NCBI GenBank assembly: GCA_023375785.1
Contig: SZWC01001521.1
Span: 184,712-248,711 of the forward strand
From: Penium margaritaceum
Lineage: Eukaryota; Streptophyta; Zygnematophyceae; Desmidiales; Peniaceae
DNA: 64,000 bases
Reading direction: 5' to 3'
Part shown: piece by piece, positions 35,594 through 50,500 of the stretch
Layout of the letters: each line of letters begins with the position of its first letter
Position numbering within the stretch: position 1 is the stretch's first letter
The notes under the pieces: generated by a model
Told to the model about the DNA's origin: nothing
Database searches by the model: none
What the model saw: the letters and a program-made list of their open reading frames with translations, nothing else
Translations under genes and position numbers: made by a program

Positions 35594-38058
35594 CTAATGG
35601 TCAGAGGGAGAGACAATGGTTTGGGAAGCCTATTTATTGGCTAGAAAAGACAAAGAACTTCAATACATAGTGGCACGGTGTGGCTAATATGTACACCAAA
35701 CAATCAAACTAGGCATATGTCACTGATCATGACCAGAGAATTTCAATATGGGTGGTCAACGTTAACCAACCATAACACGAGTCACAAACGGGCAGGAGAG
35801 GAAACAATGCTATGAAAATATCGGTTCTCAACTACCAAGTACAACGACGTTCAGTCAGTAGTAGCACGGTGTGGCTACCATGCACAATGACCGACCAAAG
35901 TAGGCATATGTACTGCCTTTGACCAAAGAAATCCGCTGTGTGTGGTCAACGTTGACAACCCATAATACGAGTCACAAATGGTCAGAGGGGGAAACAATGG
36001 TTTGGGAACACCAAGTATCANACGTTGTGGCACGGTGTGGAGACCATGCACGATGACCAACCAAAGTAGGCATATGTCACTGACCATGACCAAATAATGT
36101 CACTAAGTGTGGTAAACTTTGACAACTCACAACACGAGGCACAAATGGTCAGGGTGGAAGGTAATGGTTTGTGAACACTAGTTATCTACTAGCAAGTACA
36201 AATACCTTCAATATGTAGTGGCACAATGTGGCTTCAATGCACAGTGACCAATCAAAGTACGCATATGTCACTGACCATGACGAAAGAATTTCACTTCATG
36301 TGGTCAACGTTGAAAACGCATAACACGAGTCACAAATGGTCAGAGGGGAAAACAATGGGTTGGGAACACTAGTTATCAACTAGCAAGTACAAAGACCTTC
36401 AACAAGCAGTGGCACGGTATGGCTAGCGTGCACAGTGACCAACCAAAGGATGCATACGTCACTGACTACGACCGAATAAGTCCACTATGTGTGGTCTACA
36501 TTGACAACTCATAACACGAGTCACAAATGGTGAGAGGGAGAGACAATGGTTTGGGAAGCCTATGTATTCACTGGAAAGGACAAAGAATTTCAATACGTAG
36601 TGGCACGGTGTGGCTAATATGCACACCAAACAACGAAACTAGGCATATGTCACTGATCATGACCAGAGAATTTCAATATGGGTGGTCAACGTTGACCAAC
36701 CATAACACGAGTCACAAACGGTCAGGACAGGAAACAATGCTATGGGAATATCGGTTCTCAACTACCAAGTACAACAACCTTCATTCAGTAGTAGCACGGT
36801 GTGGCTACCATGCACAATGACCAACCAAAGTAGGCATATGTCCTGCCTTTGACCAAAGAAATCCGCTGTGTGTTGTCAACGTTGACAACTCATAATACGA
36901 GTCACAAATGGTTAGAGGGGGAAACAATGGTTTGGGAACACCAAGTATCAGAAAGCAAGCACAAGGGGCGTTAATACGCTGTGGCACGGTGTGGAGACCA
37001 TGCACGATGACCAACCAAAGTAGGCATATGTCACTGACCATGAGCAAATAAAGTCACTAAATGTGGTAAACTTTGACAACTCATAACACGAGTCACAAAT
37101 GGTCAGGGTGGAAGATAATGGTTTGTGCATACTAGTTATTGACTAAGAAGTACAAATACCTTCAATATGTAGTGGCACAATGTGGCTTCAATGCACAGTG
37201 ACCAACCAAAGTATGCATATGACACTAACCATGACCAACAAATTTCACTTCATGTGGGCAACATTGAAAACACATAACACGAGTCACAAATGGTCAGAGG
37301 GGAAAGCAATGGGTTGGGAACACTAGTTATCAACTAGCAAGTACAAAGAACTTCAACAAGCAGTGGCACGGTATGGCTAGCGTGTACAGTGACCAACCAA
37401 AGGATGCATACGTCACTGACTACGACCGAATAAGTCCACTATGTGTGGTCAACATTGACAACTCATAACACGAGTCACGAATGGTCAAAGGGAGACACAA
37501 TGATTTGGGAAGCCTATGTATTGACTAGAAAGGACAAAGAACTTCAATACGCTGTGGCACGGTGTGGCTAATATGCACACCAAACAACCAAACTAGGCAT
37601 ATGTCACTGATCATGACCAGAGAATTTCAAAATGGGTGGTCAACGTTGACCAACCATAACACGAGTCACAAACGGTCAGGAGACGAAACAATGCTATGGG
37701 AATATTGGTTCTCAACTACCAAGTACAACGACCTTCAGTGAATAGTAGAACGGCGTGGCTACCATGCACAATGACCCATCCAAGTAGGCATACATCACTG
37801 CTCATGACCAAAGGATTTTTGTGTGTGTAGTCAACGTTCACAACTTATAATACAAGTAAAAAGTGGGCAGAGGGAAAAAAAATGGTTTGGGAATACTTGG
37901 TATCGACTAGCAAGTACAAAGACCTTCGATAAGTGGTGGCACGGTGTGGCTACCATGCACAATGACCAACCAAAGTATTCTTGTTTCACTGAATATCATA
38001 AAAAGAGTTTAACTACGTGTTGTGAACTTTCCTTCTTACGGCTGGTCAATGGGAGCAA
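35594..38058. repeat. Satellite array, block 3a
   Basis: Resumes within the conserved core of a B monomer, then C-D-E-A-B HORs. A single n at 36021 replaces about 25 bp of a D monomer. It ends with F and truncated G monomers before module copy 4. No gene is seen. Confidence 0.94.
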
Positions 38059-38540
38059 CGGTTGAGAGGTTCTTCAAGCTCGAAGTTGCAAAATTCGAAA
38101 TTTCGTCTGGGTCAATTTTTTATGAATAAACTAAATTTGTTATCATTCATAATTTTGAAAACTACCCTCTAATCTTACACCCCCTTATTGTATGTCCTTT
38201 ACCCATATGAACCCTTATAATGTCATTTGGACATCATATGAACACCATGCGAGTTGGCTTAGTGCTTATAGAGTTAGATTCTGGAGCGATAGGTCCTAGG
38301 TTTGAATCCTCGTACGCGCAATATAGAAAAGGCTCACGACTTGGGGGGGTGTTCTGATACCTCAACTCTACCTTCGAGCCTAAGCCGTGGGGGGGGGCGG
38401 GGTAGGGGGGTGTCATAATGCGGTCGCAAATCTGTCCTCCAGGTCGTCCAAGGAACATCCCTCTAGGGGGGGTGGAAGGGAGTATTCTAGTGGAGGCACC
38501 TACGCGTAACAAATCAACAAAAACCGACCTGGTGTCAAAG
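38059..38540 (+). repeat. tRNA-like module, copy 4
   Basis: tRNA-like segment 38249-38317 with B box 'ggtttgaatcc' (38299-38309). The first G run is shorter and the sequence next to it is partly deleted ('gggtgttctgatac') compared with the other copies. Same tail subtype as copy 3. Confidence 0.7.
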
Positions 38541-41500
38541 GGAGAAACCTTTTGCTATTTATTGACTAGCAAGTGAAAATACTTTCACCAAGTAGTGGGA
38601 CGGTGTGGCTACCATGCACAATGACCAACAAGATTAGGCATGTGCCACTTACCATGACCAAATAATTTTACTATGTGTGATCAACGTTGGCAACCCATAA
38701 TATGGGTCCCGAATTGTCAGAGGGGGAAACAATGGGTTGGGAGTACTAGATACCAACTACCAAGTACAACGACCTTCAGTCAGTAGTAGCACGGTGTGGC
38801 TACCATGCACAATGACCGACCAAAGTAGGCATATGTACTGCCTTTGACGAAAGAAATCCGCTGTGTGTGGTCAACGTTGACAACTCATAATACGAGTCAG
38901 AAATGGTCAGAGGGGGAAACAATGGTTTGGGAACACCAAGCATCAAATAGCAAGCACAAGGGACTTCAATACGCTTTGGCACGTTGATGAGACCATGCAC
39001 AATGACCAATCAAAGTTGGCATATGTCACGGACCATGACCAAATAATGTCACTAAGTGTGGTAAACTTTGACAACTCACAACACGACTCACAAATGGTCA
39101 GGGTGGAAGGAAATGGATTGTGAATACTAGGTATTGACTAGCAAGTACAAATACCTTCAATATGTAGTGGCACAATGTGGCTTCAATGCACAGTGACCAA
39201 CCAAAGTATGCATATATCCCTAACCATGACCAACAAATTTCACTTCATGTGGTCAACGTTGAAAACGCATAACACGAGTCACAAATGGTCAGAGGGGAAA
39301 ACAATGGGTTGGGAAGACTAGTTATCAAATAGCAAGTACAAAGACCTTCAACAAGCAGTGGCACGGTATGGCTAGCGTGCACAGTGACCAACCAAAGGAT
39401 GCATACGTCACTGACTACGACCGAATAAGTCCACTATGTGTGGTCAACATTGACAACTCATAACACGGGTCACAAATGGTCAGAGGGAGAGACAATGGTC
39501 TACAAAGCACATGTATTGACTAGAAATGACAAAGAACTTCAATACGTAGTGGCACAGTGTGGCTAATATGCACACCAAACAACCAAACTAGGCATATGTC
39601 ACTGGTCATGACCACAGAATTTCAATATGGGTGGTCAACATTGACCAACCATAATACGAGTCACAAACGGTCAGGAGAGGAAACAATGCTATGGGAATAT
39701 CGGTTCTCAACTACCAATTATAACGACCGTCAGTCAGTAGTAGCACAGTGTGACTACCATGCACAATGACCGACCAAAGTAGGCATATGTACTGCCTTTG
39801 ACCAAAGAATTCCGCTGTGTGTGGTCAACGTTGAGAACTCATAATACGAGTCACAAATGGTCAGAGGGGGAAACAATGGGTTGGGAACACCAAGTATCAA
39901 ATAGCAAGCACAAGGGGCTTCAATACGTTCTGGCACGGTGTGGAGACCATGCACGATGACCAACCAAAGTAGGCATATGTCACTGACCATGAGAAAATAA
40001 TGTCACTAAGTGTGGTAAAATTTGACATCTCATAACACGAGTCACAAATGGTCAGGGTGGAAGAAAATGGTTTGTGTATACTAGTTATTGACTAGCAAGT
40101 TCAAATACCTTCAATATGTAGTGGCACAATGTGGCTTCAATGCACAGTGACCAACCAAAGTATGCATATGTCACTAACCATGACCAACAAATTTCACTTC
40201 ATGTGGTCAACGTTGAAAATGCATAACACGAGTCACAAATGGTCAGAGGGGAAAACAATGGATTGGGAACACTAGTTATCAACTAGCAAGTACAAAGACC
40301 TTCAACAAGCAGTGGCACGGTATGGCTAGCGTGCACAGTGACCAACCAAAGGATGCATACGTCACTGACTACGACCGAATAAGTCCAGTATGTGTGGTCA
40401 ACATTGACAACTCATAACACTAGTCACAAATGGTCAGAGGGAGAGACAATAGTTTAAGAAGCACATGCATTGACTACAAAGGACAAAGAACTTCAAAATG
40501 TAGTGGCATGGTGTGGCTAATTTGCACACCAAACAACCAAACTAGGCATATGTCACTGGTCATGACCACAGAATTTCAATATGGGTGGTCAACGTTGACC
40601 AACCATAACACGAGTCACAAACGGTCAGGAAAGGAAACAATGCTATGGGAATATCGGTTCTCAACTACCAAGTACAACGACCTTCAGTCAGTAGTAGCAC
40701 GGTGTGGCTACCATGCACAATGACCGACCAAAATAGGCATATGTACTGCCTTTGACCAAAGAAATCCGCTGTGTGTGGTCAACGTTGACAACTCATAATA
40801 CGAGTCACTAATGGTCAGAGGGGGAATCAATGGTTTGGGAACACCAAGTATCAAATAGCAAGCACAATGGGCTTCAATGCGTTGTGGTACGGTGTGGAGA
40901 CCATGCACGATGACCAACCAAAGTAGGCATATGTCACTTATCATGACCAAATAATGTCACTAAGTGTGGTCAATTTTGACAACTCATAACACGAGTCACA
41001 AATCGTCAGGGTGGAAGATAATGGTTTGTGCATACTAGTTATCGACTAGCAAGTACAAATACCTTCAATATTTAGTGGCACAATGTGGCTTCAATGCACA
41101 GTGACCAACCAAACTATGCACATGTCACTAACAATGACCAACAAATTTCACTTCATGTGGTTAACGTTGAAATGGCATAACACGAGTCACAAATGGTCAT
41201 AGGGGAAAACAATGGGTTGGGAACACTAGTTATCAACTAGCAAGTACAAAGACCTTCAACAAGAAGTGGCACGATATGGCTAGTGTGCACAGTGACCAAC
41301 CAAAGGATGCATACGTCACTGACTACGACCGAATAAGTCCACTATGTGTGGTCAACATTGACAACTTAGAACACGAGTCACAAATGGTCAGAGGGAGAGA
41401 CAATGGTTTGGGAAGCCTATGTATTGGCTGGAAAAGACAAAGAACTTCAATACGTAGTGGCACGGTGTGGCTAATATGCACACCAAACAATCAAACTAGG

Positions 41501-44500
41501 TATATGTCACTGATCATGACCAGAGAAGTTTAATATGGGTGGTCAACGTTGACCAACCATAACACGAGTCACAAACGGTCAGGAGAGGAAACAATGCTAT
41601 AAGAATATCGGTTCTCAACTACCAAGTACAACGACCTTCATTCAGTAGAAGCACGGTGTGGCTACCATGCACAATGACCAACCAAAGTAGGCATATCTAC
41701 TGCCTTTGACCAAGGGAACCCACTGTGTGTGGTCAACGGTTACAACTCATAATATGAGTCACAAATGGTCAGAAGGGGAAACAATGGTTTGGGAACACCA
41801 AGTATCAAATAGCAAGCACAAGGGGCTTCAATACTCTGTGGCACGGTGTGGAGACCATGCACAATGACCAACCAAAGTAGGCATATGTCACTCACCATGC
41901 GCAAATAATGTCACCAAGAGTGGTAAACTTTGACAACTCATAACACGAGTCACAAATCGTCAGGGTGGTAGATAATGGTTTGTGAATACTATGTATCGAC
42001 TAGCAACTACAAATACCTTCAATATGTAGTGGCACAATGTGGCTTCAATGCACAGTGACCAACCAAAGTATGCATATGTCACTAACCATGACCAACAAAT
42101 TTCACTTCATGTGGTCAATGTTGAAAACGCATAACAGGAGTAACAAATGGTCAGAGGGGAAAACAATGGATTGGGCACACTAGTTATCAACTAGCAAGTA
42201 CAAAGACCTTCAATAAGCAGCGGCACGGTATGGCTAGCGTGCACAGTGACCAACCAAAGGATGCATACGTCACTGACTACGACCGAATAAGTCCACTATG
42301 TGTGGTCAACATTGACAACTCATAACACGAGTCACAAATGGTCAGAGGGAGAGACAATGGTTTGGGAAGCCTATGTATTGACTAGAAAGGACAAAGAACT
42401 TCAATACNGTGACCAACCAAAGGATGCATACGTCACTGACTACGACCGAATAAGTCCACTATGTGTGGTCAACATTGACAACTCATAACACGAGTCACAG
42501 ATGGTCAGAGGGAGAGACAATGGTTTGGGAAGCCTATGTATTGACTAGAAAGGACAAAGAACTTCAATACTTAGTGGCATGGTGTGGCTAATATGCACAC
42601 CAAAAGAACAAACTAGGCATATGTCACTGATCATGACCACAAAATTTCAATATGGGTGGTCAATGTTGACCAACCATAACACGAGTCACAAACGGTCAGG
42701 AGAGAAAACAATGCTATGGGAATATCGGTTCTCAACTACCAAGTACAACGACCTTCAGTCAGTAGTAGCACGGTGTGGCTATCATGCACAATGACCGACC
42801 AAAATAAGCATATGTACTGCCTTTGACCAAAGAAATCCGCTTTGTGTGGTCAACGTTGACAACTCATAATACGAGTCACAAATGGTAAGAGGGGAAAACA
42901 ATGGTTTGGGAACACCAAGTATCAAATAGCAAGCACAAGGGGATTCAATACGCTGTGGCACGGAGTGGAGACCATGCACGATGACCAACCAAAGTAGGCA
43001 TATGTCACTGACCATGCCCGAATAATTTCACTAAGTGTGGTAAGCTTTCACAACTCATAACACGAGTAACAAATGGCCAGGGTGGTAGATAATGGTTTCT
43101 GAATACTAGGTATCGACTAGCAAGTATAAATACCTTCAATATGTAGTGGAACAATGTGGTTTCAATGCACAGTGACCAACCAAAGTATGCATATGTCACT
43201 AACCATGACCAAGAAATTTCACTTCATGTGGTCAACGTCGAAAACGCATAACACGAGTAACAAATGGTCGGAGGGGAAAACAATGGGTTGGGAACACTAG
43301 TTATCAACTAGCAAGTACAAAGACCTTCAACAAGCAGTGGCACGGTATGGCTAGCATGCACAGTGACCAACCAAAGGAAGCATACGTCACTGGCTACGAC
43401 CAAATAAGTCCACTATGTGTGGTCAACATTGACAACTCATAACACGAGTCACAAATGGTCAGAGGGAGATACAATGGTTTGGGAAGCCTACGTATTGACT
43501 AGAAAGGACAAAGAAATTCAACACGTAGTGGCACGGTGTGGCTAATATGCACACCAAATAACCAAACTAGGCATATGTCACTTATCATGACCACAGAATT
43601 TCAATATGGGTGGTCAACGTTGACCAACCATAACACAAGTCACAAACGGTCAGGAGAGGAAACAATGCTATGAGAATATCGGTTCTCAACTACCAAGTAT
43701 AACTACCTTCAGTCAGTAGTAGCACGGTGTGGCCACCATGCACAATGACCGACCAAAGTAGGCATCTGTACTGCCTTTGACCAAAGAAATCCGCTGTTTG
43801 TGGTCAACGTTGACAACTCATAATACGAGTCACAAATGGTCAGAGGGGGAAACAATGGTTTGGGAACACCAAGTATCACATAGCAAGCACAAGGGGCTTC
43901 AATACATTGTGGCACGGTGTGGACGCCATGCACGATGACCAACCAAACTAGGCATATGTCACTTACCATGACCAAATAATGTCACCAAGTGTGGTAAACT
44001 TTGACAACTTACAACACGAGTCACAAATGGTCAGGGTGGAAGGTAATGGTTTGTGAATACTAGTTATCTACTAGCAAGTACAAATACCTTCAATATGTAG
44101 TGGCACAATGTGGCTTCAATGCACAGTGACCAATCAAAGTACGCATATGTCACTGACCATGACGAAAGAATTTCACTTCATGTGGTCAACGTTGAAAACG
44201 CATAACACGAGTCACAAATGGTCAGAGGGTAAAACAATGGGTTGGGAACACTAGTTATCAACTAGCAAGTACAAAGACCTTCAACAAGCAGTGGCACGGT
44301 ATGGCTAGCGTGCATAGTGACCAACCAAAGGATGCATACGTCACTGACTACGACTGAATAAGTCCACTATGTGTGGTCAACATTGACAACTCATAACACG
44401 AGTCACAAATGGTCAGAGGGAGAGACAATGGTTTGGGAAGCTTATGTATTCACTAGAAAGGACAAAGAATTTCAATACGTAGTGGCACGGTGTGGCTAAT

Positions 44501-47500
44501 ATGCACACCAAACAACCAAACTAGGCATATGTCACTGATCATGACCAGAGAATTTCAATATGGGTGGACAACGTTGACCAACCATAACACGAGTCACAAA
44601 CGGTCAGGACAGGAAACAATGCTATGGGAATATCGGTTCTCAACTACCAAGTACAACGACCTTCATTCAGTAGTAGCACTATGTGGCTACCATGCACAAT
44701 GACCGACCAAAGTAGGCATATGTCATGCCTTTGACCAAAGAAATCCGCTGTGTGTTGTCAACGTTGACAACTCATAATACGAGTCACAAATGGTTAGAGG
44801 GGGAAACAATGGTTTGGGAACACCAAGTATCAGATAGCAAGCACAAGGGGCATCAATACGCTGTGGCACGGTGAGGAGACCATGCACGATGACCAACCAA
44901 AGTAGGCATATGTCACTGACCATGAGCAAATAATGTCACTAAGTGTGGTAAACTTTGACAACTCATAACACGAGTCACAAATGGTCAGGGTGGAAGATAA
45001 TGGTTTGTGCATACTAGTTATTGGCTAACAAGTACAAATACCTTCAATATGTAGTGGCACAATGTGGCTTCAATGCACAGTGACCAACCAAAGTATGCAT
45101 ATGTCACTAACCATGACCAACAAATTTCACTTCATGTGGGCAACATTGAAAACACATAACACGAGTCACAAATGGTCAGAGGGGAAAGCAATGGGTTGGG
45201 AACACTAGTTATCAACTAGAAAGCACAAAGAACTTCAACAAGCAGTGGCACGGTATGGCTATAGTGCACAGTGACCAACCAAAGGATGCATGCGTCACTG
45301 ACTACGACCGAATTAGTCCACTATTTGTGGACAACATTGACAACTCATAACACGAGTCACAAATGGTCAGAGGGAGAGACAATGATTTAGGAAGCCTATG
45401 TATTGGCTAGAAAGGACAAGGAACTTCAATACGTAGTGGCACGGTGTGGCTAATATGCACACCAAACAATCAAACTAGGCATATGTCACTGATCATGACC
45501 AGAGAATTTCAACATGGGTGGTCAACGTTGACCAACCATAACACGAGTCACAAACGATCAGGAGAGGAAACAATGCTATGAGAATATCGGTTCTCAACTA
45601 CCAAGTACAATGAACTTCAGTCAGTAGTAGCAAGGTGTGGCTACCATGCACGATGTCCGACCAAAGTAGGCATATGTACTGCCTTTGACCAAAGAAATCC
45701 GCTGCATGTGGTCAACGTTGACAACTCATAATACGAGTCACAAATGGTCAGAGGGGGAAACAATGGTTTGGGAACACCAAGCATCAAATAGCAAGCACAA
45801 GGGACTTCAATACGTTGTGGCACGGTGAGGAGACCATGCACAATGACAAATCAAAGTTGGCATATGTCACGGACCATGACCAAATAATGTCACTAAGTGT
45901 GGTAACCTTTGACAACTCACAACACGACTCACAAATGGTCAGGGTGGAAGGTAATGGATTGTGAATACTAGGTATCGACTAGGAAGTACAAATACCTTCA
46001 ATATGTAGTGGCACAATGTGGCTTCAATGCACAGTGACCAACCAAACTATGCATATGTCACTAACAATGACCAACAAATTTCACTTCATGTGGTCAACGT
46101 TGAAAATGCATAACACGAGTCACAAATGGTCAGAGGGGAAAACATTGGGTTGGGAACACTAGTTATCAACTAGCAAGTACAAAGACCTTCAACAAGAAGT
46201 GGCACGATATGGCTAGTGTGCACAGTGACCAACCAAAGGATGCATACGTAACTGACTACGACCGAATAAGTCCACTATGTGTGGTCAACATTGACAACTT
46301 AGAACACGAGTCACAAATGGTCAGAGGGAGAGACAATGGTTTGGGAAGCCTATGTATTGGCTGGAAAAGACAAAGAACTTCAATACGTAGTGGCACGGTG
46401 TGGCTTATATGCACACCAAACAACCAAACTAGGCATATGTCACTGATCATGACCACAGAATTTCAGTATGGGTGGTCAACGTTGACCAACAGTAACACGA
46501 GTCACAAACGGTCAGGACAGGAAACAATGCTATGGGAATATCGGTTCTCAACTACCAAGTACAACGACCTTCAGTCAGTAGTAGCACGGTGTGGCTACCA
46601 TGCACAATGACCGACCAAAGTAGGCATATGTACTGCCTTTGACCAAAGCAATTCGCTGTGTGTTGTCAACGTTGACAACTCATAATACGAGTCATAAATG
46701 GTCAGAGGGGGAAACAATGGTTTGGGAACACCAAGTATCAAATAGCAAGCACAAGGGGCTTCAATACGCTGTGGCACGGTGTGGAGACCATGCACGATGA
46801 CCAACCAAAGTAGGCATATGTCACTGACCATGAGCAAATAATGTCACTAAGTGTGGTAAACTTTGACAACTCATAACACGAGTCACAAATGGTCAGGGTG
46901 GAAGATAATGGTTTGTGCATACTAGTTATCGACTAGCAAGTACAAATACCTTCAATATGTAGTAGCACAATGTGGCTTCAATGCACAGTGACCAACCAAA
47001 GTATGCATATGTCACTAACCATGACCAACAAATTTCACTTCATGTGGTCAACGTTGAAAATGCATAACACAAGCCACAAATGGTCATAGGGGAAAACAAT
47101 GGGTTGGGAACACTAGTTATCAACTAGCAAGTACAAAGACCTTCAACAAGCAGTGGCAGGATATGGCTAGTGTGCACAGTGACCAACCAAAGGATGCATA
47201 CGTCACTGACTACGACCGAATAGGTCCACTATGTGTGGTCAACATTGACAACTCAGAACACAAGTCACAAATGGTCAGAGGGAGAGACAATAGTTTGGGA
47301 AGCCTATGTATTGGCTAGAAAGGACAAAGAACTTCAATACGTAGTGGCACGGTGTGGCTAATATGCACACCAAACAATCAAAGTAGGCATATGTCACTGA
47401 TCATGACCAGAGAATTTCAATATGGGTGGTCAATGTTGACCAACCATAACACGAGTCACAAATGGTCAGGAGAGGAAACAATGCTATGAGAATATCAGTT

Positions 47501-50500
47501 CTCAACTACCAAGTACAACGACCGTCACTCAGTAGTAGCTCGGTGTGGCTACCATGCACAATGACCGACCAAAGTAGGTATATATACTGCCTTTGACCAA
47601 AGAAATCCGCTGTGTGTGGTCAACGTTGACAACTCATAATACGAGTCATTAAAGTCAGAGGGGGAATCAATGGTTTGGGAACACCAAGTATCAAATAGCA
47701 AGCACAAGGGGCTTCAATACGTTGTGGCACGGTGTGGAGACCATGCACGATGACCAACCAAAGTAGGCATATGTCAGTGACCATGACCAAATAATGTCAC
47801 TAAGTGTGGTAAACTTTGACAACTCACAACATGACTCACAAATGGTCAGGGTGGAAGGTAGTCATTTGTGAATACTAGTTATCGACTAGCAAGTACAAAT
47901 ACCTTCAATATGTAGTGGCAGAATGTGGCTTCAATGCACAGTGACCAACCAAAGTATGCATATGTCACTGACCATGACCAACAAATTTCACTTCATGTGG
48001 TCAACACTGAAAACGCATAACACGAGTCACAAATGGTCGGAGGGGAAAACAATGGGTTGGGAACACTAGTTATCAGCTGGCAAGTACAAAGTCCTTCAAC
48101 AAGCAGTGGCACGGTATGCCTAGTGTGCACAGTGACCAACCAAAGGATGCATACGTCACTGACTACGACCGAATAAGTCCACTATGTGTGGTCAACATTG
48201 ACAACTCATAACACGAGTCACAGATGGTCAGAGGGAGAGACAATGGTTTGGGAATCCTATGTATTGGCTAGAAAGGACAAATAACTTGAATACTTAGTGG
48301 CATGGTGTGGCTAATATGCACACCAAACAACCAAACTAGGCATATGTCACTGATCATGACCACGGAATTTCAATATGGGTGGTCAATGTTGACCAACCAT
48401 AACACGAGTCACAAACGGCCAGTAGAGAAAACAATGCTATGGGAAAATCGGTTCTCAACTACCAAGTACAACGACCTTCAGTCAGTAGTAGCACGGTGTG
48501 GCTATCATGCACAATGACCGACCAAAATAGGCATATGTACTGCCTTTGACCAAAGAAATCCGCTATGTGTGGTCAACGTTGTCAACTCATAATACGAGTC
48601 ACAAATGGTAAGAGGGGAAAACAATGGTTTGGGAACACCAAGTATCAAATAGCAAGCACAAGGGGATTCAATACGCTGTGGCACGGAGTGGAGACCATGC
48701 ACGATGACCAACCAAAGTAGGCATATGTCACTGACCATGCCCGAATAATGTCACTAATTGTGGTAAGCTTTCACAACTCATAACACGAGTAACAAATGGT
48801 CAGGGTGGTAGATAATGGTTTCTGAATACTAGGTATCGACTAGCAAGTATAAATACCTTCAATATGTAGTGGCACAATGTGGCTTCCATGCACAGTGACC
48901 AACCAAAGTATGCATATGTCACTAACCATGACCAACAAATTTCACTTCATGTGGTCAATGTTGAAAACGCATAACACGAGTCACAAATGGTTGGAGGGGA
49001 AAACAATGGGTTGGGAACACTAGTTATCAACTAGAAAGTACAAAGACCTTGAACAAGTAGTGGCACGGTATGGCTAGCGTGCACAGTGACCAACCAAAGG
49101 AAGCATACGTCACTGACTACGACCGAACAAGTCCACTATGTGTGGTCAACATTGACAACTCATAACACGAGTCACAAATGGTCAGAGGGAGAGATAATGG
49201 TTTGGGAAGGCTATGTATTGACTAGAAAGGACAAAGAAATTCAACACATAGTGGCTCGGTGTGGCTAATATGCACACCAGATAACCAAAATAGGCATATG
49301 TCACTGATCATGACCAGAGAATTTCAATATGGGTGATCGACGTTGACCAACCATAACACGAGTCACAAACGGTCAGGACAGGAAACAATGCTATGGGAAT
49401 ATCGGTTCTCAACTACTAAGTGCAACAACCTGCAGTCAGTAGTAGCACGGTGTGGCTACCATGCACAATGACCGACCAAAGTAGGCATATGTACTGCCTT
49501 TGACAACAGAAATCCGCTGTGTGTGGTGAACGTTTACAACTCATAATATGAGTCACAATTGGTCAGAGGGGGAAACAATGGTTTGGAAACACCACGTATC
49601 AAATAGCAAGCACAGGGGGCTTCAATACGTTGTGGCACGGTGTGGAAACCATGCACGATGACCAACCAAAGTAGGCATATGTCACTGACCATGACCAAAT
49701 AATGTCACTAAGTGTGGTAAATTTTGACAACTCACAACACGAGTCACAAATGCTCAGGGTGGAAGGTAGTGGTTTGTGAATACTAGTTATTGACTAGCAA
49801 GTACAAATACCTTCAATATATAGTGGCACAATGTGGCTTCAATGCACAGTGACCAACCAAAGTATGCATACGTCACTGACCATGACGAAAGAATTTCACT
49901 TCATGTGGTCAACGTTGAAAACGCATAACACGAGTCACAAATGGTCAGAGGGGAAAACAATGGGTTGGGAACACTAGTTATCAACTAGCAAGTACAAAGA
50001 CCTTCAACAAGCAGTGGCACACTATGGCTAGCGTGCACATTGACCAACCAAAGGATGCATACGTCACTGACCATGACGAAAGAATTTCACTTCATGTGGT
50101 CAACGTTGAAAACGCATAACACGAGTCACAAATGGTCAGAGGGGAAAACAATGGGTTGGGAACACTAGTTATCAACTAGCAAGTACAAAGACCTTCAACA
50201 AGCAGTGGCACACTATGGCTAGCGTGCACATTGACCAACCAAAGGATGCATACGTCACTGACTACGACCGAATAAGTCCACTATGTGTCGTCAACATTGA
50301 CAACTCAGAACACGAGTCACAAATGGTCAGAGGGAGAGACAATGGTTTGGGAAGCCTATGTATTGGCTAGAAAGGACAAAGAACTTCAATACGTAGTGGC
50401 ACGGTGTGGCTTATATGCACACCAAACAATCAAACTAGGCATATGTCACTGATCATGACCAGAGAATTTCAACATGGGTGGTCAGCGTTGACCAACCATA